Origin: JAVBTR01 sp031556065
GTDB taxonomy: Bacteria; Bacillota; Clostridia; Christensenellales; Aristaeellaceae
DNA: 64,000 nucleotides
Reading direction: 5' to 3'
NCBI GenBank assembly: GCA_031556065.1
Contig: JAVBTR010000066.1
Coordinates: forward strand, 28,777-92,776
The notes below the pieces were generated by a model, which saw only the letters and a program-made list of their open reading frames with translations, was not told the DNA's origin and did not search any database. Positions 9,587 through 17,112 of this stretch are shown in pieces. Within the stretch, counting starts at the first letter, position 1. Every line of letters begins with the position of its first letter. A program made the position numbers and the translations under genes.

Positions 9587-9736
9587 CTACTCCTTAAGCC
9601 CTCGCTCCATGCCCCAAAAATCATGCTTAACAGGAGGTTCTACGTCGATGGTGCAATATTTAAAGTAGCGGCAGATAGGATAATCAAGAAAAGGTGTCCG
9701 TACACCGCCTATGGTGTTGCCGAAGGCGTCAGTCAA
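9587..9736 (-). pseudogene. Fragment of a second Abhydrolase_10 gene
   Basis: The minus-strand reading LTDAFGNTIGGVRTPFLDYP continues into CRYFKYCTIDVEPPVKHDFW and then stops. It parallels the stretch of the intact hydrolase at 1167-2591 that begins KTDALGNARGGLRSPFIDLP and continues CVYSKYCTLKADPTMKRDFW. Only ~45 residues survive. The reading frame upstream of 9736 is not related, and the expected ~40-residue C-terminus is missing. It is the remains of a paralogue, not a functional gene. Confidence 0.75.
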
Positions 9737-10175
9737 GTTTTTGGATTTTCTGCACCTACTATCTGTGCATTTTATAGGGTATATTTTATATGCAGTTGAC
9801 ACATTTCCCTGCACACCCCCCTAGTCGCTGTAATTGCCAAAATGCACACTTGGACCCACAAATCCAGCCTTTATTCAAAGCCGAGTCAGTCAAGCCGTTA
9901 AATTATTGCACCCCTTTGTATGGACCCGAACCTACCCCAAAACGCAAAAAAGAGCGACCCCACGCCGCCCATATCATCACCCAAAAGTCCGCAAAGCCTT
10001 ATATATCAACGAAAAAAGGGCTATCAAAACGTTTTATCATTTTGATAGTCCTAACATGCCTCCCCAGGTAGGGCGCAAACCTACAAAAAAGAATGAAACC
10101 AATAGCACCTTATAGATCATCCAGATAACATTCAAAAAGGGCACTCCCTATATCGCATCGTTTCATCATAATCAT

Positions 10176-10340
10176 CTAGGTACGTGAAAAAGGAACTTTA
10201 TTTGAACGTAGTTCTTCGCTTTTGAGAACATAACTATCATTAATGATTTTTTCAATATCTTCTACGTGATATTTTTTCAGCATTTGAAAAAACTCACGTA
10301 AGAAAGCCGTACCAAATCCAGAAACTTTTCCATCTTTCAT
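10176..10340 (-). CDS. Short ORF of unknown function, possibly a gene fragment
   Basis: A 54-codon frame, MKDGKVSGFGTAFLREFFQM onward, ending SRT before a TAG. Its composition looks protein-like (amphipathic, charged helices) rather than random. It lacks a good ribosome binding site and a promoter, and a stop lies just upstream in the same frame. I do not recognise a family. It lies in a decayed interval, so the C-terminal remnant of a larger gene is the likeliest explanation. Confidence 0.3.
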   Translation of the reverse strand: MKDGKVSGFGTAFLREFFQMLKKYHVEDIEKIINDSYVLKSEELRSNKVPFSRT

Positions 10341-10452
10341 TCTTACAGCAAATTTTCAGTGTTACGAAAAATAACGCAAGGCAAATATGGAACGGTTAAT
10401 AGCAGGAATACGTCATCTCGAAGATCCACGGTGAGCATGCCGGGCGCACTAT

Positions 10453-10502
10453 AAAAATGCCGCTTCAGCAAATACGCATTTCATGCTGAAGCGGCATTTT
10501 TT
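10453..10502 (-). terminator. Rho-independent terminator of the aldolase operon
   Basis: A perfect stem: AAAAATGCCGCTTCAGCA (10453-10470) pairs with TGCTGAAGCGGCATTTTT (10484-10501), with a 13-base loop. It lies two bases after the aldolase stop. Both strands end in a T-run, so it could work in either direction. Confidence 0.92.
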
Positions 10503-10503
10503 G

Positions 10504-11517
10504 TCACCGAGCAACGTTGTTCTTTAATTCATACGCAACATCGATGATCATGTCTTCCTGACCACCTACCATTTTGCGTTTGCCTAGCTCCGCCAATATG
10601 GTTCTGGGTTCAAGACCAAACTTTTCTGCTGCCCGGTAAGTATGCAGTAAGAAGCTGGAATAAACCCCCGCATAGCCTAGCATCAAGGAAGCAGTACGGA
10701 TGGTTTGGGGCCTTTGCATAAGGGGCTCCACCAAATCCTCGGCCACGTCCATGGTAAGGTTTATATCCATGCCCGTGTTATATCCCAGCCGATCCAGCAC
10801 CGCAGCTATCACTTCCAATTGACAATTTCCTGCGCCTGCGCCTAGCCCGCGGCAGGTGGCATCTAGATAGGTAGCGCCCGATTCAATAGCCGTAAGGGAA
10901 TTGGCCACCCCGAGGCTTAAATTGTTATGGGCATGAAACCCCACCGGAATGGAAAGCTTTTCAGTCAGCAATTCCACCCGCGCCTTCACACCTTCCGGGG
11001 TTAGATAACCGGCGGAATCCGCCAGGTTAATGTAATGAGCCCCCGCATCCTGCATGATCTTAGCTTGCTCTAGCAAGGTTTCTGGCTTTGCCATATGGAC
11101 CATCATCAAAAAGCCCACAGGCATCATCCCGGTTTTAGCAGCATAGCCAATATGCTGGATCGCCACATCCGCTTCTGTACAATGGGTAGCTACCCGAACG
11201 GCAGAAACGCCACGGGCTTGTGCTTCCTTTAAATCGGCAATAGTGCCGATACCCGGCAAAAGGAGCACCGTCAGTTTAGCCTGTTTTAAAACATCGGCTG
11301 CCCCACTGATCAGTTCCAGCTCACTGGTTTTTGAAAACCCGTAATTAATGGAAGAGCCCGCAATGCCATCTCCATGGCTTATTTCTACCAGAGCTACGCC
11401 AGTTTTATCTAGACCTTCCGCTATCCTCCGCACTTGCTCCTCGGAAAACGAGTGGCTTACGGCATGACTGCCATCCCGCAAGGTGGTATCCACAATATAA
11501 ATGCGTTTTTGTTTCAC
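10504..11517 (-). CDS. 4-hydroxy-2-oxovalerate aldolase-type (DmpG/MhpE) class II aldolase
   Basis: 337 residues, full length for the family. These enzymes use a divalent metal to split 4-hydroxy-2-keto acids into pyruvate and an aldehyde. Seen: catalytic TLRDGSHA with Arg14/Asp15, His18 and the neighbouring His22, metal ligands HAHNN (His195, His197), DSAG near 167, and the Tyr of GYAGVYSSFLLH. The family normally forms a channelling complex with an acylating aldehyde dehydrogenase, and exactly that partner is encoded 21 bases upstream. There is no meta-cleavage aromatic gene anywhere in the window. The neighbour is an IlvD-type dehydratase, so the natural substrate here may be a 2-keto-3-deoxy sugar acid rather than an aromatic breakdown product; this is inference. 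Last gene of its operon. Confidence 0.93.
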   Translation of the reverse strand: MKQKRIYIVDTTLRDGSHAVSHSFSEEQVRRIAEGLDKTGVALVEISHGDGIAGSSINYGFSKTSELELISGAADVLKQAKLTVLLLPGIGTIADLKEAQARGVSAVRVATHCTEADVAIQHIGYAAKTGMMPVGFLMMVHMAKPETLLEQAKIMQDAGAHYINLADSAGYLTPEGVKARVELLTEKLSIPVGFHAHNNLSLGVANSLTAIESGATYLDATCRGLGAGAGNCQLEVIAAVLDRLGYNTGMDINLTMDVAEDLVEPLMQRPQTIRTASLMLGYAGVYSSFLLHTYRAAEKFGLEPRTILAELGKRKMVGGQEDMIIDVAYELKNNVAR

Positions 11518-11538
11518 TGTTGTTTCATCCTTTCCTAA

Positions 11539-12399
11539 TCAGGCAAGCAGCCGTGCGGCGATGCGCTGGGCCACTTCAATGGCAGCAGCGTTAATAATAT
11601 CCAAATTGCCGGAATACACAGGCAGGAAATCGCCTGCGCCCTCCACTTGCAGGATCACCGTTACCTTGCTGCCATCGATCTGAGGGGGGACGCGCAAGCG
11701 GTATTCAGGTACATAGCGCTGTACATTTGCCACCATCTCGTTGACAGAAGAGATAATCTGCACTTCATCGGGATTTTTAACAAGGGCGTAAACCGTATTG
11801 GACATCATCACCGGCGGTTCGGCGGGGTTTAACACAATAATGGCCTTGCCTTTATTAGCGCCGCCTAGAATTTCCAGTGCTTTGGCCGTGGTTTCGGTAA
11901 ACTCATCGATATTGGCACGGGTACCAGGGCCTGCGCTTTTGGAAGAAATACAGGATACAATCTCCGCATATTCGCAATCCGCCACACGATTGATGGCATA
12001 TACGATGGGAACTGTGGCTTGCCCGCCGCAGGTGACCATGTTGATGTTTTGCTGTTCTTCAATGGCCTCGGCATTAACGCAAGGCACCACATAACCCCCA
12101 ATGGCAGCTGGAGTCATATCGATTACCCGCTTGCCAGCGGCCTGCAAAAGCGGAGCATGAATTTTGTGGGCTGCGGCGCTGGTAGCATCGAAGACGATCT
12201 GGATATCTTCGTGCTTTAAGAGGCCATAAATCCCTTCGGTGGTGGTATTGACCCCCAGCCCCTTCGCCCGCAGAATTCCTTCGGATTCTACGATCCCTGC
12301 CATGCACGCCATTTCCAACTGCTCGCTGCGCATTACCTTTAGCATTAGATCTGTACCAATATTTCCTGGGCCGATGATCCCAACCTTAATCTTTTTCAC
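11539..12399 (-). CDS. Acetaldehyde dehydrogenase (acylating), DmpF/MhpF type
   Basis: 286 residues. It oxidises a short aldehyde to acyl-CoA with NAD+ and CoA. The N-terminal Rossmann motif is GIIGPGNIGTDL (residues 7-18), and the catalytic cysteine is Cys124 in MVTCGGQAT. SKSAGPGTRANIDEFT near 153-168 and the C-terminal domain match DmpF. The start overlaps the dehydratase stop by four bases. In known DmpG-DmpF complexes the toxic aldehyde passes through a tunnel between subunits. The pairing here argues that the operon makes an aldehyde in its cleavage step and conserves the energy as acyl-CoA. With a sugar-acid substrate, glycolaldehyde to glycolyl-CoA would be the analogous reaction, but I cannot show that from sequence. 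Confidence 0.93.
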   Translation of the reverse strand: MKKIKVGIIGPGNIGTDLMLKVMRSEQLEMACMAGIVESEGILRAKGLGVNTTTEGIYGLLKHEDIQIVFDATSAAAHKIHAPLLQAAGKRVIDMTPAAIGGYVVPCVNAEAIEEQQNINMVTCGGQATVPIVYAINRVADCEYAEIVSCISSKSAGPGTRANIDEFTETTAKALEILGGANKGKAIIVLNPAEPPVMMSNTVYALVKNPDEVQIISSVNEMVANVQRYVPEYRLRVPPQIDGSKVTVILQVEGAGDFLPVYSGNLDIINAAAIEVAQRIAARLLA

Positions 12400-14099
12400 T
12401 CTTCTTCACCTTCCTGAAAAACAACTGCTCCCCGGTCTGCCGAGGAAACCATTTTACTGTAAGTAGCTAAATAACCCCGTGCAAATTTAGGCGACTTGGG
12501 TTGCCATTCCCTTAGTCTACCATCGATCTCATCCTTTGAAAGAGCCAATTGCAGCAGGCCCTTATCCACATCGATCTCGATAGAATCTCCATTGCGGACA
12601 ATGGCGATAGGGCCGCCGCTGGCAGCCTCCGGAGAAATATGCCCTACAAAACAGCCGTTATTAGTACCCGAAAAGCGCCCGTCCGTAATCAAGGCAGTGG
12701 ATGTTCCAAGGCCAAGGCCGTTTAAGTACTTCATGGCCTTGTACATTTCACGCATACCGGGGCCGCCCTTGGGGCCTTCGTAGCGGATCACCACCACCGT
12801 ACCCGGCGTAATCTCTTTGTTTAAAATGGCCTTTTCCGCATCCTCCTCACAATCGTAAACCTTTGCTGTGCCAATAAAATGCCGTACAGAAGGATGAATA
12901 GCCCCTGGTTTTGAAATAGCGGTATGAGGAGCTAGGTTGCCGGATAGTACCGCCAAACCACCCCTGTTGCTAAAGGCATCACCCAGTTCTCTAATTACTT
13001 CATGGTTTTCCGGGAACTTAAAACGATAAACTTCCAAATTCTGTTCAAGGGTTTCCCCACTGGCCGTCAGCACATCCATTGCAATCAGAGACGATAGGTT
13101 CTTCATTACCCGCGGGATCCCACCTGCCATAAAGAAATCATTCATATCATAAGGCCCTGCGGGGTTCACCTTGGCCAAAATCGGAATTTTTTCGTTCATG
13201 AGCCGGAAAGTTTCCACCACATTCATTTTAATCTCCGCTTCATAAGCAATAGCAGCTAAATGGAGCACCGCATTGGTGGAACCGGAGGTGGAAAGGCATA
13301 CGGCAATAGCGTTTTCAATAGCTTGGCGTGTGATAATCGATCTTGCGGAAATGCCCTTTTCCACGAGATTGCAAATGGCAATGCCTGTTTGTTGAGCCAT
13401 GCGCAGGCGATCGGGATGAGGCGCAGGGATCAGCGCACTGCCTGGCAGGGACATACCCAATGCTTCAGCAAGGCAGCACATGGTGTTGGCGGTTCCATAA
13501 AAGGAACAAGAGCCGCAGGATGAGGTGCAGGTCTCCTCCAGATCGTTTAAGGTTTCCATGGTAATATCGCCGTTTTTCAGCATACCCACAGCCTCGGAGG
13601 AGGACGTGAGATCCGCTTTCCTGCCCCCAAACACCACCCCGCCCAGCATGGGGCCGCCAGGGAGAAAAATGCAGGGGATATCAAGCCTTGCGGCAGCCAT
13701 CAATAGACCTGGTACCGTCTTATCGCAGGAACCCAATAGAACCAGGCCGGACAACCCATGGGCCCTGGCCATGGTTTCCACATCGTTGGCGATCAACTCC
13801 CTGGAGGGAAGGGCAAAGTGCATCCCCTCGTGGCCTTGGGCCGTGCCATCGCAAACGCCTATGACACCAAATTCCACTGCCGTACCACCGGCCCTATAGA
13901 TTCCTTGCTTCACATGGTCGGCTAAAACCCGAAGGTTAAAGTGCCCCGGAACTAGCGTGCTCCACGCATTTGCAATACCGATCACAGGCCGTTTCAAGTC
14001 GTCGTCTCCATAACCCATGGATTTGAACACGCACCGATTAATTGAAAAAGTCTCCGGATCCCCTAAAATGGGCGATACGCCGTTTTGCATACTTATCAA
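12396..14099 (-). CDS. IlvD/Edd-family dehydratase, possible sugar-acid dehydratase
   Basis: 567 residues of the iron-sulfur dehydratase family, which converts 2,3-dihydroxy acids to 2-keto-3-deoxy acids. Cluster cysteines are visible at Cys125 (GSCDKTVPG) and Cys195 (CTSSCGSCSFYGTAN). At the first cluster position the sequence is LVPGHFNLR, with Gly52 where [2Fe-2S] enzymes have Cys; E. coli IlvD has PGH too, which fits a [4Fe-4S] cluster. SSCGSCSFY departs from the usual TCGSCSGM of branched-chain enzymes. No valine/isoleucine genes are adjacent; neighbours are an aldolase, an acylating dehydrogenase and a hydroxyacid dehydrogenase. I therefore favour an aldonate or threonate-like substrate over dihydroxyisovalerate. 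ATGA overlaps link it to both neighbours. Confidence 0.88.
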   Translation of the reverse strand: MISMQNGVSPILGDPETFSINRCVFKSMGYGDDDLKRPVIGIANAWSTLVPGHFNLRVLADHVKQGIYRAGGTAVEFGVIGVCDGTAQGHEGMHFALPSRELIANDVETMARAHGLSGLVLLGSCDKTVPGLLMAAARLDIPCIFLPGGPMLGGVVFGGRKADLTSSSEAVGMLKNGDITMETLNDLEETCTSSCGSCSFYGTANTMCCLAEALGMSLPGSALIPAPHPDRLRMAQQTGIAICNLVEKGISARSIITRQAIENAIAVCLSTSGSTNAVLHLAAIAYEAEIKMNVVETFRLMNEKIPILAKVNPAGPYDMNDFFMAGGIPRVMKNLSSLIAMDVLTASGETLEQNLEVYRFKFPENHEVIRELGDAFSNRGGLAVLSGNLAPHTAISKPGAIHPSVRHFIGTAKVYDCEEDAEKAILNKEITPGTVVVIRYEGPKGGPGMREMYKAMKYLNGLGLGTSTALITDGRFSGTNNGCFVGHISPEAASGGPIAIVRNGDSIEIDVDKGLLQLALSKDEIDGRLREWQPKSPKFARGYLATYSKMVSSADRGAVVFQEGEEE

Positions 14100-14965
14100 T
14101 TTTCCTTTCCCATCATTTGAATGATAGCACTATGATCAAGATCACCTAAGCCGCTCTCAAAAGCTCTCTGGTAAAACGAAGCCGCTTTTTGCGTAAGGGG
14201 CAGCTCTTTGCCAGCAGAATCCCCCATCTGCAAAACCAGATTCAAATCTTTAAGCATCAGGGAAATGCAGGCGGCAGATTCATACGCTTCTGGGATAATA
14301 TAGCTTGGGACAGACCGTTCCAACATTTTGCTGTTACCCCAGGAATGAACCAGTACCTCGTACAGCGTAGACAGATCCAGCTTATATTTTTTTGCCAATG
14401 CCATCGCCTCGCACACCACCGCCTGGTTCACGCCCGTAAGCAGCTGATTCACAAGCTTAACCGCTTCTCCGCTGCCGGAAGGGCCCATATAGCGCACAAC
14501 CGTTGCGAACATTTCAATAAGCGGCAACACTTTTTCATAAGCCCCTTGATCGCCGCCTACCATGACTGTCAACGTGCCGTTTTGCGCACCTTCCATGCCA
14601 CCGCTTACAGGAGCATCTAAAAAGGAAACATCTTTTTTTGCGAACCATTCCGCCATCTCCTTGGAAGCCTCCGGAGAAACGGTACTAAAATCCATGATCA
14701 CTGCGCCGGCCTTAACATGAGCATACATATTGGCACAAACGGCCCGCAAAACCTGATCGTTGGTTACTGAAATGCCGATCACATCCGCATCCGCCGCAGC
14801 CTCTTCCAAAAGCTCATGGGTACGAATGCCCTTTGCTTTTAGGGCCAGTAAATTATCATAGCTTCTGTCCTTCAGGTTCCATACCCCTACATCGGCTCCC
14901 GATTTCCACAAGTTGAGGGCAATACCGCTTCCCATGGCGCCAGTGCCCAACATATTGATACGCAT
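14096..14965 (-). CDS. NAD(P)-dependent beta-hydroxyacid dehydrogenase (GarR/LtnD-like)
   Basis: 289 residues. The start is set at ATG 14965 (MRINMLGTGAMG), preceded by GGAAGGAATTACTA; the 63 codons upstream in frame run through the promoter and are not coding-like. The Rossmann motif LGTGAMGSGIA is at residues 6-16, then FLDAPVSGGMEGA (substrate-binding DxPVSGG), and the catalytic Lys region GSGEAVKLVNQ. The family covers 3-hydroxyisobutyrate, tartronate-semialdehyde and L-threonate dehydrogenases. First gene of a four-gene operon whose order suggests oxidation or reduction of a sugar acid feeding the dehydratase. The specific substrate is not readable from the sequence. Its stop overlaps the dehydratase start by four bases. 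Confidence 0.9.
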   Translation of the reverse strand: MRINMLGTGAMGSGIALNLWKSGADVGVWNLKDRSYDNLLALKAKGIRTHELLEEAAADADVIGISVTNDQVLRAVCANMYAHVKAGAVIMDFSTVSPEASKEMAEWFAKKDVSFLDAPVSGGMEGAQNGTLTVMVGGDQGAYEKVLPLIEMFATVVRYMGPSGSGEAVKLVNQLLTGVNQAVVCEAMALAKKYKLDLSTLYEVLVHSWGNSKMLERSVPSYIIPEAYESAACISLMLKDLNLVLQMGDSAGKELPLTQKAASFYQRAFESGLGDLDHSAIIQMMGKEN

Positions 14966-15007
14966 TAGTAATTCCTTCCCTTCGACTTTATCTGTTAGTA
15001 AAAACGA

Positions 15008-15023
15008 AGCATATTCTGTGCCA
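15008..15023 (-). promoter_or_regulatory. Sigma-54 promoter of the dehydrogenase-dehydratase-aldolase operon
   Basis: The minus strand reads TGGCACAGAATATGCT, with GG and GC spaced as in the -24/-12 consensus (TGGCAC-N5-TTGC type, one mismatch). Predicted start of transcription is near 14997, about 30 bases before the ATG at 14965. It lies next to a gene for a sigma-54 activator. Confidence 0.82.
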
Positions 15024-15025
15024 AC

Positions 15026-15063
15026 TTCACGTCTGCAAGCAAAATTTGCTTTGAAAACGTGAA
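15026..15063. promoter_or_regulatory. Nested palindromes, probable activator binding site
   Basis: A perfect 15-base palindrome AAGCAAAATTTGCTT (15037-15051) lies inside a wider inverted repeat TTCACGT (15026-15032) / ACGTGAA (15057-15063) with almost the same centre. It is just upstream of the sigma-54 promoter and in the intergenic gap of the divergent PrpR-like activator. This suggests an operator for that protein, acting on both directions. Confidence 0.6.
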
Positions 15064-15111
15064 ATGTGGCAAAATGAAACAAAAACGCTTCACCATGTTG
15101 CATCATCCACA

Positions 15112-15123
15112 TTAACGTGTTAA
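15112..15123. promoter_or_regulatory. Short palindrome upstream of the activator gene
   Basis: TTAAC-GT-GTTAA, 25 bases before the activator's ATG and overlapping where its promoter should lie. A possible autoregulatory operator; the evidence is symmetry and position only. Confidence 0.35.
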
Positions 15124-15147
15124 GATGAAAAAAAGGGGAGATGGCCA

Positions 15148-17019
15148 ATGGCATCTATTTATATTAACGTGCCCGAAAATGAATTGCGCAAGGATTTCGA
15201 GGAAGTCATTAAGCGGCTGAATTACCAAAACATCCAGTTGGAAATGGGCAATTACCTGGGTCGCTCTCAGGAAATGATCCGAAAAATTCATTCAGATGTG
15301 GTGATTGCCCGAGGCATGGGTGCCATGGACATCCGAGAAAAGCTCCCCCACGTTCACGTGATCGAGCTTGAAATGACTGTCTACGATGTGTATCTGGCGA
15401 TCATGGCCTGTAAGGAGAAATTCGGAGCGCAAAAGATCGGCGTTCTCTACACGGATACCGCTGCCTATAATATCGACATGCTCTGTAAGATGACAGACAT
15501 CACCGTGGTTTCCTATCCCATACAGCAAGAAAGCGATATTTTAGAAGCTCTTGAAGTGGGCCTGTTTTCCGGCATAGATGCTTTCGTTGGCGGAAAAACT
15601 GCTTTTATGATCTGCCGGGAGCGAAACATTCCCTTTGCAGGAATCCGGGTAGGCAAAGAAGGGGTAGAACGGGCCCTTCGCGAAGCCTATCATGCCATTT
15701 GCATCTTAGAGCAGGAGCGGGCCAAAACCACCCTAATGGAAAAGCTGCTGGACTGCACCCACGACATCGTCGTAGCGGTAGACCAGGAAGGCCATATTAC
15801 CCAGATGAACAAAAAGGCCCGGGCCTTGTTTCACCTTCATGGGGATTTTGGAAGAGTATCTATCGATTCTTACTTCCCAGAATCCAACTGGAAAGAGCGG
15901 CGAAAAGACACTCAACCTTTTGAATGGGTCACCAAAATGGATGGACGGCTTTGCATGGTACACAGTACCCCCATACTGGTAAACAAAGAATGCATGGGTG
16001 TGCTCTTTGAAATACAAAATTCCGAACAGATCCGAAAAGCAGAAAGCAAGATCCGCAGCGAGCTTAGCAAAAAGGGCCTGGTGGCCAAATATCAATTCGA
16101 TGATATTCTAGGCGACAGCGAGCAAATTCGCCAGAATATACACGATGCCCGCAAATACAGCCACGTTCCGTCCAATGTGCTGATCATCGGCGAAACCGGC
16201 ACCGGCAAGGAGCTTTTTGCTCACAGCATCCACCAAGAAAGCGATCGGGCCAACGAACCTTTTGTAGCGGTAAACTGTGCTGCCCTACCGGAAAATTTAC
16301 TGGACAGCGAGCTTTTCGGCTACGTGGAAGGTTCCTTTTCAGGAGCCAACAAAGGCGGCAAGCTGGGATTATTCGAGCAAGCCCATAAGGGCACCATTTT
16401 CCTGGACGAGATCGGCGAAATCCCCATCGCACTGCAAGCTAAGCTGTTACGGGTATTGCAGGAAAAAGAAATCCGCCGTATCGGCGATGATAAGATCATT
16501 TCGGTGGACGTACGCGTCATCTCCGCCACAAACATCAACATTGAAGAGCAGGTGAAAAGCGGCGGGTTCCGCGCCGATCTCTATTACCGCCTGAATCTGC
16601 TGGACATTCGGCTTTACCCTCTTCGCCAGCGCCGTCAGGATGTATCTATCCTGGCAAAGCACTTTATCAGCCGCTGCATTCAAAAAATGAAATCCGGCAT
16701 CCAAGCCGTGGACCCAGAAGCCTTGGTCTTACTGGAAGCCTATAATTGGCCCGGAAACGCTCGGGAGTTGCGCAACATTTGCGAAAAGCTGGTAGCTTTA
16801 TGCGAAGGTGACACCTTAGGAGTAGCAGATGTGAAGCATCTTCGCCTGAGCAACGACCCATGCGAAGCCCCTGAGCCTTCAGAATCCAGCATTACAGATG
16901 CGCAACTTCTTCAGCTTATCGATGAAATGGGCATTAAAAAAGGCGAGTTGGCAAAGCAGCTTGGAATCAGCCGTTCCACCCTTTGGCGCAGATTAAACAA
17001 GGCATCGGAAGATTCTTAA
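15148..17019 (+). CDS. PrpR-like sigma-54-dependent transcriptional activator
   Basis: 623 residues. Start ATG 15148 follows AGGGGAG by seven bases. Residues ~1-190 match the PrpR_N sensory fold (periplasmic-binding-like; DVVIARGMGAMDIREK, AFVGGKTAFMICRE), ~200-290 a PAS domain, and ~318-550 the AAA+ sigma-54 interaction domain. Walker A is GETGTGKE (348-355). The sigma-54 contact loop, normally GAFTGA, reads GSFSGA (395-400). Walker B is FLDEIGEIP, followed by ADLYYRLN and NWPGNARELRN. A Fis-type helix-turn-helix ends the protein (KGELAKQLGISRSTLWRRL). PrpR_N proteins usually sense a pathway intermediate. It is divergent from the aldolase operon and upstream of two more units with sigma-54 promoters, and is the likely activator of all three. 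Confidence 0.95.
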   Translation: MASIYINVPENELRKDFEEVIKRLNYQNIQLEMGNYLGRSQEMIRKIHSDVVIARGMGAMDIREKLPHVHVIELEMTVYDVYLAIMACKEKFGAQKIGVLYTDTAAYNIDMLCKMTDITVVSYPIQQESDILEALEVGLFSGIDAFVGGKTAFMICRERNIPFAGIRVGKEGVERALREAYHAICILEQERAKTTLMEKLLDCTHDIVVAVDQEGHITQMNKKARALFHLHGDFGRVSIDSYFPESNWKERRKDTQPFEWVTKMDGRLCMVHSTPILVNKECMGVLFEIQNSEQIRKAESKIRSELSKKGLVAKYQFDDILGDSEQIRQNIHDARKYSHVPSNVLIIGETGTGKELFAHSIHQESDRANEPFVAVNCAALPENLLDSELFGYVEGSFSGANKGGKLGLFEQAHKGTIFLDEIGEIPIALQAKLLRVLQEKEIRRIGDDKIISVDVRVISATNINIEEQVKSGGFRADLYYRLNLLDIRLYPLRQRRQDVSILAKHFISRCIQKMKSGIQAVDPEALVLLEAYNWPGNARELRNICEKLVALCEGDTLGVADVKHLRLSNDPCEAPEPSESSITDAQLLQLIDEMGIKKGELAKQLGISRSTLWRRLNKASEDS

Positions 17020-17036
17020 AGGCTCTTTCGCTCCTT

Positions 17037-17052
17037 TGGCACGGTTTATGCA
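17037..17052 (+). promoter_or_regulatory. Sigma-54 promoter of pdxA2-rpoN
   Basis: TGGCACGGTTTATGCA matches the -24/-12 consensus closely, with GG and GC correctly spaced. It is 17 bases after the activator stop and ~60 bases before the PdxA2 start. Because the second gene of the unit is rpoN, the promoter would create positive feedback on sigma-54 supply. Confidence 0.9.
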
Positions 17053-17112
17053 TTTCATTATTGTATTGACAAAATACCAGTGCAAACTGCTGTCAAAAGG
17101 AGAGATGTGGAT

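Larger units (their letters stand above)
9499..10452. other. Gene-poor decayed interval
   Basis: About 950 bases between a response regulator and a convergent catabolic operon with no intact gene of convincing coding quality. It contains a recognisable fragment of an alpha/beta hydrolase gene (9587-9736, minus), a hairpin with arms CTATCAAAA (10021-10029) and TTTTGATAG (10040-10048), and a short ORF at 10176-10340 that may itself be a fragment. The stretch 9750-10140 shows nothing recognisable. It reads as a region that has lost genes. Confidence 0.6.

Noticed and set aside
14966..15154. N-terminal 63-codon extension of the hydroxyacid dehydrogenase
   Set aside because: The extension crosses the sigma-54 promoter and palindromes, and the Rossmann motif begins right after the ATG at 14965, which has its own ribosome site.
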